From: Dromaius novaehollandiae
Lineage: Eukaryota; Chordata; Aves; Casuariiformes; Dromaiidae
Direction of reading: 5' to 3'
Length of the DNA: 64,000 nt
Assembly (NCBI RefSeq): GCF_036370855.1
Contig: NC_088112.1
Location: 17,104,469-17,168,468 of the forward strand
In this document: in pieces, positions 59,346 through 64,000 of the stretch
How the letters are laid out: every line of letters begins with the position of its first letter
How positions within the stretch are numbered: position 1 is the first letter of the stretch
Translations under genes and position numbers: made by a program
Notes under the pieces: model-generated
The model's database searches: none
What the model was told of the DNA's origin: nothing
The model's input: the letters and a program-made list of their open reading frames with translations, nothing else

Positions 59346-62300
59346 AATTAAAAGCAACAAACCCCAAAACCTAAGCTCTCTTTCAAGCTACGGTCAAGCT
59401 GTGGGGGAGCAACTAATGGGTCTTCTCCGTGAGAACCACCTCGCTCAGACCGAGATGGTTTCCACGCGGTTCAGGATCCGTCCTCCTTCGCTCCCTTCCC
59501 CGTCCTAGTGAGTGCAACTGAGTGGACATTTGGTGGTGATAGTGACTGCAGCATCAAAGCAACATCCGAGTGTTTCACTGATGATCCCGAATACCGGCGT
59601 GCTTCTGCACGGACTTTGTGCATAGCAGCCGGCCGCGGGTTCGTTAGGAAGTTTGTCCGTAGTGGGTTAAGCAATCCCGGGGCGGTAGGGTGAAAGAAAA
59701 CAACTTTTTTGTTATAAATTCAGCCCGTGGCTTCCGCTGGTCCTGGGAGGGGCGGTTTGGCTAACGCCTGGTACATTTTAACATCTGCCTGTGAGGATAC
59801 AGGAATTATCCTCCAGATGCACTTTGCCATGCTGCACTGCCAGCAGGGCTTTGGGGGTTCTTGGGTTTTTCTGAGTAGCTCTTTTTGGTGAGATATAACC
59901 TGTGAATTTGTTCTGACTTAACACTTAGAGTATAGCCAGGGGACGATGGGATATTCATCTTCGTGGTGGGGTTTCTCCCGTAACGAGACGTTGCTGCCCG
60001 TCACGGAGGGAGCGCGCCTGGCTCTTTTCTGCTTGTTTAATCCTGCCAACTGCTCTTCTCGCTTGAAATCCATTTCTATAATGCCGGGTATTACACCAAT
60101 TTGGTGAGGCTCCTAACGCGGAGAGCGTGGGCAGGAGCGCGGCTCGCCCAGCGAGGATGCTCCAGCGTCCTCGCTGCTGGCCCCGGCGCGGGGCTCTGCG
60201 CCGTGTCCCGCCAAGGCACTAACCCGCAGGCGGCACGGAGAAATAAAATTTAAGGAACAACTGGAACGCTATAACTATCGCTTGATTTTTGTTTTACAGC
60301 GTTAAAGGAGCAGCACGGCTTGCTGCACCCCGCGGCGGGGGAATACCTGTCAGCTTCTTTTTTATTCTTATTTCTATATAAACGTCCATCCAGGGCCTCA
60401 CAGCAAGGGCTTAGTACTTCTCGAGCATGCATGTACCAAGGTGAGGGCAGTGAGCAGGTGACCTGCTCAAAGTTGGGCGTGAGCTTAAATCCTCGTGTTA
60501 AATTCTGCCTGAACTATCCAGTTGCATTAAAAATAAAAGGAACCAAACAGTCCTGGCATGCTCCGTGAGCCGCGGCCTTTGGAAATGCTTCAGCCTCCTT
60601 CTCTTCCCTTTCCTGATTTCTTCCCAAGAATAGTTGCAACACTTCTGTTTCTTAGTATTTTGCCCTGATAATTACTTCTGTGCAGACCCACGGGGATGGG
60701 TTATCCCACAAACAGGATTATGGCCTTAAATGGGAAACGAGCTGCTGGAACAGCCAAAACTTGGGAAAAATATTGCTGTGGGAAAGCAGAGTTGATAGAC
60801 ATATTCCGTTTTGTGGAGCTGGGCAGTCAGGAAACGCTCGTTAGTGTGCAGAGGAAATACTCGGGCCTTCCAACTGCTCGTTCCGTTCTTCTTTTAATTA
60901 TTGTTAGCATGGAAAAACATCCCTCTAGTTAAATACTGCCTAATGCACTCTTTCGTAAATGGGGCAGGAGGCATAAGAAAATATTTGAGGAAGATGGGGA
61001 AAATGGTCTTGCTTTATGAACTCTATTTTTTGGCTTCTCTTCCTTTCCCCCACATGCAGCCCCCCCCAAAAAAAGCATTTACTCTCAAATCATTTAGCGT
61101 GCCATCTTCAGAGCAGCCCAAGCAAGGCTGGATTTGGCAGGCTTGGGCACCTGGCCCCTCCAACTCCTCCGAAATTCCCAGCTGCTCATATCGAGACAGT
61201 AAATGCTGCAGGGCCGTGGGGTCAGGTCTCTCCCTTGCTTTTCCATACACTCGATAGCTGTAATGACAAAAGCCGAAATGCAAACGCGGGCTTCCCGTGC
61301 GGCGGGTTTGCAGCTGCTGCCGGTGGTGGTGCTGGTCCTCCCCGGGCCGCTCGAGGGGCTCGTCTGCCCCGGGGCGCAGGGAGCGAGAGGGGCACTGGGC
61401 TCGGCAGGCTCCTGCGCTGCAGCACTGCCAAGTCCCTTCCGACGATTCAGGATAAATAATCCAATTAGACGGTGCAGCTTATATAACTCTTGGCTTTAGG
61501 AAGCAGCCTGAGTGACTGGGATACAGAGCACATCTGGAAGTGGTGTACTGAACACATTGCTGCAGCCGGAGCCAGAGCGACTTGGACGGATTTACTCATA
61601 CGGACAAGATGTCCTTTGAGCAGCGGGACGTGCACGCGCGCTCCTTCCTGCCGGAGCCGAGCCGGAGCCGGAGCGCGCTCCTGTGCGTAAACCACTGCCG
61701 CTCTGCGGAACGTACCCAGCTTTGCTCCTTCCCCGTCTCCCTCGGAGGAGAACGCGGCTCCTTCTCTCCAGCTGCGCAGGAGCCCAGCAAAGCGTTAATG
61801 GGATCGGCCAGGCTCCGTGGCGTAGCGACGATAAATAACGCGGATGTTTATGTATTTCTAAGTGGGGAGGGACCTCTGCGATCAGACTTTGTATGTGACC
61901 CCCATCACAGGGCTGCGTTTGAGCTGTTTGTTGGTTAAACTGGAGCATAACCGAGTGTGTCGTCGGAGTGTCACTGAGAAGGAACGATCACAATTTTTTT
62001 TTGTAATCAAAAATGGAGAATTCATTATAAACCTAGTAATTTATGCTAACGGTTAATCGCCCTTGCTATTAAAACATACAGGGTTTTACCTCAGCTTGAG
62101 GGTGGGGAAGAAGAAGAACTCAGCAGTTCTGTATTTCATGTAGTGTACCCAGAGCAAGGTTAGAAAAAAATCCCTGCGTATTTTAGCCAAGCGCTCTCAG
62201 ATGTGTGCTCTCCTGGTGATGCCCATTATTCTCGGTGGGGAGGTTATGGGTATTAGCAGCAGAATGAATTTCCCTTCATGTACAGTGCTCTGCTCTTATA

Positions 62301-62899
62301 GCTTCCTTTTATAGTCTGCTGGCTGATGTTACAGTACAGGATTTATTCCTGCTTGCAGGTGTGCAAGGCTGTTTGAGCGCTCTGGCATCCTGCCCGTTCC
62401 CCTATACCTGCGTGGCCCTGCCTCAATCGGGGTGGGGAAGGGGGTGTAGAAACAGCACCCCCAAATCAGGAATAGATGTACGGAGAATTAGCTACGGTCA
62501 ACGCGCGTCGCCCGGGTTGCAAATTCCTGGTGCCGCCGGCGCCGGTGGTGCAGCACGATGCCGAAGCAGCCGCCTGGTGCATCCTAACGCGAGTTTGGCT
62601 CTGCAGGCAGTTTGGCTGCTTGTGTGCAGTGTCCAAAAATACACGCCCATGCCAAACCCGCAGCCCTGGCAAAGGGGGTGCACAGCACCCGAGGGGCTCT
62701 GCGTGAAGCCCGTCCTGGGCTGTGCCAAGCTGGAGGTAGTAAATGCTCGACTCGCGCTGCGGGATCACTTGAGGATGTTTGCACAGCAGGTCCAAAGGTG
62801 CTCGGCATCCTGGCTCCCCACCACTCTGGGGACTGGAGGGTTTCCTCCAGTTCCTCATATAAAACTAAGATACTTCTTCAAGTATACTGATTTATAAGG

Positions 62900-63130
62900 C
62901 TATCAGAATGCTACTGTTTTAACCAGGCTTTGGCCACAGCCCTGGGAGTCTTCTGCAAGTACCTTCATAGTTGTAAATAATTATATGCAGAGCCATGAGG
63001 TTATAGTTTATGCATTTCCTTTTTGCATGGTCATAAAACTAAATAACAAAATCCTGTGGGAAAACTTCCTGCTGTCATCATCACGGTTATTCCCCAAAAA
63101 TGGCAATGTATCTAGAATTGCTTGTCCCAA
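62900..63130. promoter_or_regulatory. AT-rich candidate conserved noncoding element
   Basis: A block of TTGTAAATAATTATATGCAG, ATAGTTTATGCATTTCC and AAACTAAATAACAAAATCC. No repeat or coding signature. Confidence 0.25.
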
Positions 63131-64000
63131 CCCTTGACCGCATTGGAGCGCCCCTCTCTGCGCTGCCTCCGTTTAGGAGAGGGTTTGCTGGAGAATTGCT
63201 GTACAGCTCTGCCTCCATTTCTTCCACCTTGCTACTGTATTTGACAGGCTGACTGCCCTGTCCTGATGTTTTATCCCTAAAGCAGAAGAAAATTGGGTTG
63301 GGTTTTTCACAGCAATACCCAGCAGTGATCCTGAGTAGCAGGCTGATTGACGAGGGGGAAGCTTTGGGAAGCTGGATGTGAAGGTAAGTTATTAATAGGG
63401 GACTTACCTAGGGTAATTTCTTTTATGGACTTCTCACAAAAGCACTCCAAGAGATGAGCCAAATCCTGCTCAAATGACAACTTTTAATACTAGAAGAGAC
63501 GCTGCGTAGCCCACATGGCCAGAGAGAGATGGTTTCGCGAGCGGTCTCCTGCTGCGCCGGGGGTACCTAGAGCGCAGCGCGTGCGGGGACGGCCCCCGGG
63601 CACCGAACACTGAGCCTCTTTGTGCCGAGCACACAGGGCTTTGCACTGAGCTCCCCGTGCTCGTGTTGCAAGTTTGAAGGGCAGTTTCCATCCGGGTGAG
63701 TCACGCCGCTTGTTTTCGCTGTGCCGTTTGGAGACCCGCGTCCCCGCTGCGGGATTTTCCCCGATTTGTGAGCTCCTGGCAGGGCCGTGCCCCGGCGAGC
63801 CCTGCTTGGCCGGACGAAGGGCTTGCGCCATGCAGACCGTTTGCTCCTGGAAAGTCGTCTCCATGGGCTCTGACACCGCTTGTTGGGTGCAGCTTTTGAA
63901 CTCCCGTAAGCAGTCAGGGATTTTTTTTTTCTCCTGGAAAGCAGGAAGCCCATCTTGCATTTGCCTTGCAGCGGCTAAGCACGCCAAATCGAATTGCTCT

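Larger units (their letters stand above)
39102..64000 (+). other. MGAT4B: MGAT4B intron 1, incomplete at the window end
   Basis: Almost 25 kb with no further exon recognised. It contains a minisatellite (39280-39735), a GC-rich patch (40500-40880), an old antisense CR1-type LINE (about 41570-42960), a MIR-like relic (about 46385-46530), a possible LTR-element remnant (about 50040-51200) and several AT-rich blocks resembling conserved noncoding DNA. Other stretches (43000-46380, 46530-50040, 52200-58690, 59350-62900, 63130-64000) show no gene or repeat I can name; open frames there are short and lack family resemblance. Confidence 0.65.

Overview
The window reads as a bird genome segment. It has compact vertebrate genes with GT-AG introns, a chicken-repeat-1 (CR1) LINE ending in the avian ATTCTGT-type tail, few interspersed repeats, and very GC-rich promoters and minisatellites like those of small avian chromosomes. 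The gene order TBC1D9B - MRNIP - SQSTM1 - MGAT4B, with MRNIP/SQSTM1 tail to tail and SQSTM1/MGAT4B head to head, is the order I know from human 5q35. This is conserved synteny, not a bacterial or viral region.

Layout. 1-815: GC-rich upstream region with a tRNA-like element. 816-22406 (+): TBC1D9B, all 21 coding exons, 1237 codons plus stop, with a 3' UTR to about 24190. 24757-29078 (+): MRNIP, seven coding exons, 366 codons, with an 81-bp minisatellite in intron 2. 29952-34108 (-): SQSTM1/p62, eight coding exons, about 451 codons, with a TATA-bearing CpG-island promoter. 34110-39004: divergent intergenic region with a perfect NF-E2/NRF2-type site, a long CA-rich tract and a GC-box minisatellite. 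39005-39101 (+): first coding exon of MGAT4B. 39102-64000: its first intron, still unfinished at the window end. That intron holds a GGATCC-rich minisatellite, an ancient antisense CR1-type LINE, one MIR-like SINE, a possible LTR-element remnant and several AT-rich blocks that look like conserved noncoding elements.

The genes are not an operon. TBC1D9B is a Rab GTPase-activating protein of recycling endosomes, MRNIP is a DNA-damage-response partner of the MRN complex, SQSTM1 is the autophagy receptor and KEAP1-NRF2 hub, and MGAT4B is a Golgi N-glycan branching enzyme. What they share is chromosomal neighbourhood, a convergent 3' end (MRNIP/SQSTM1) and a divergent promoter region (SQSTM1/MGAT4B).

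Exon models come from splice-site and reading-frame reading plus remembered human proteins. All three complete models sum to a whole number of codons with compatible phases at every junction. I found no wholly new system. The points most worth a second look are the tRNA-like element, the NF-E2 site, the promoter minisatellites, the alternative acceptors at SQSTM1 exon 4 and the very long MGAT4B intron 1.
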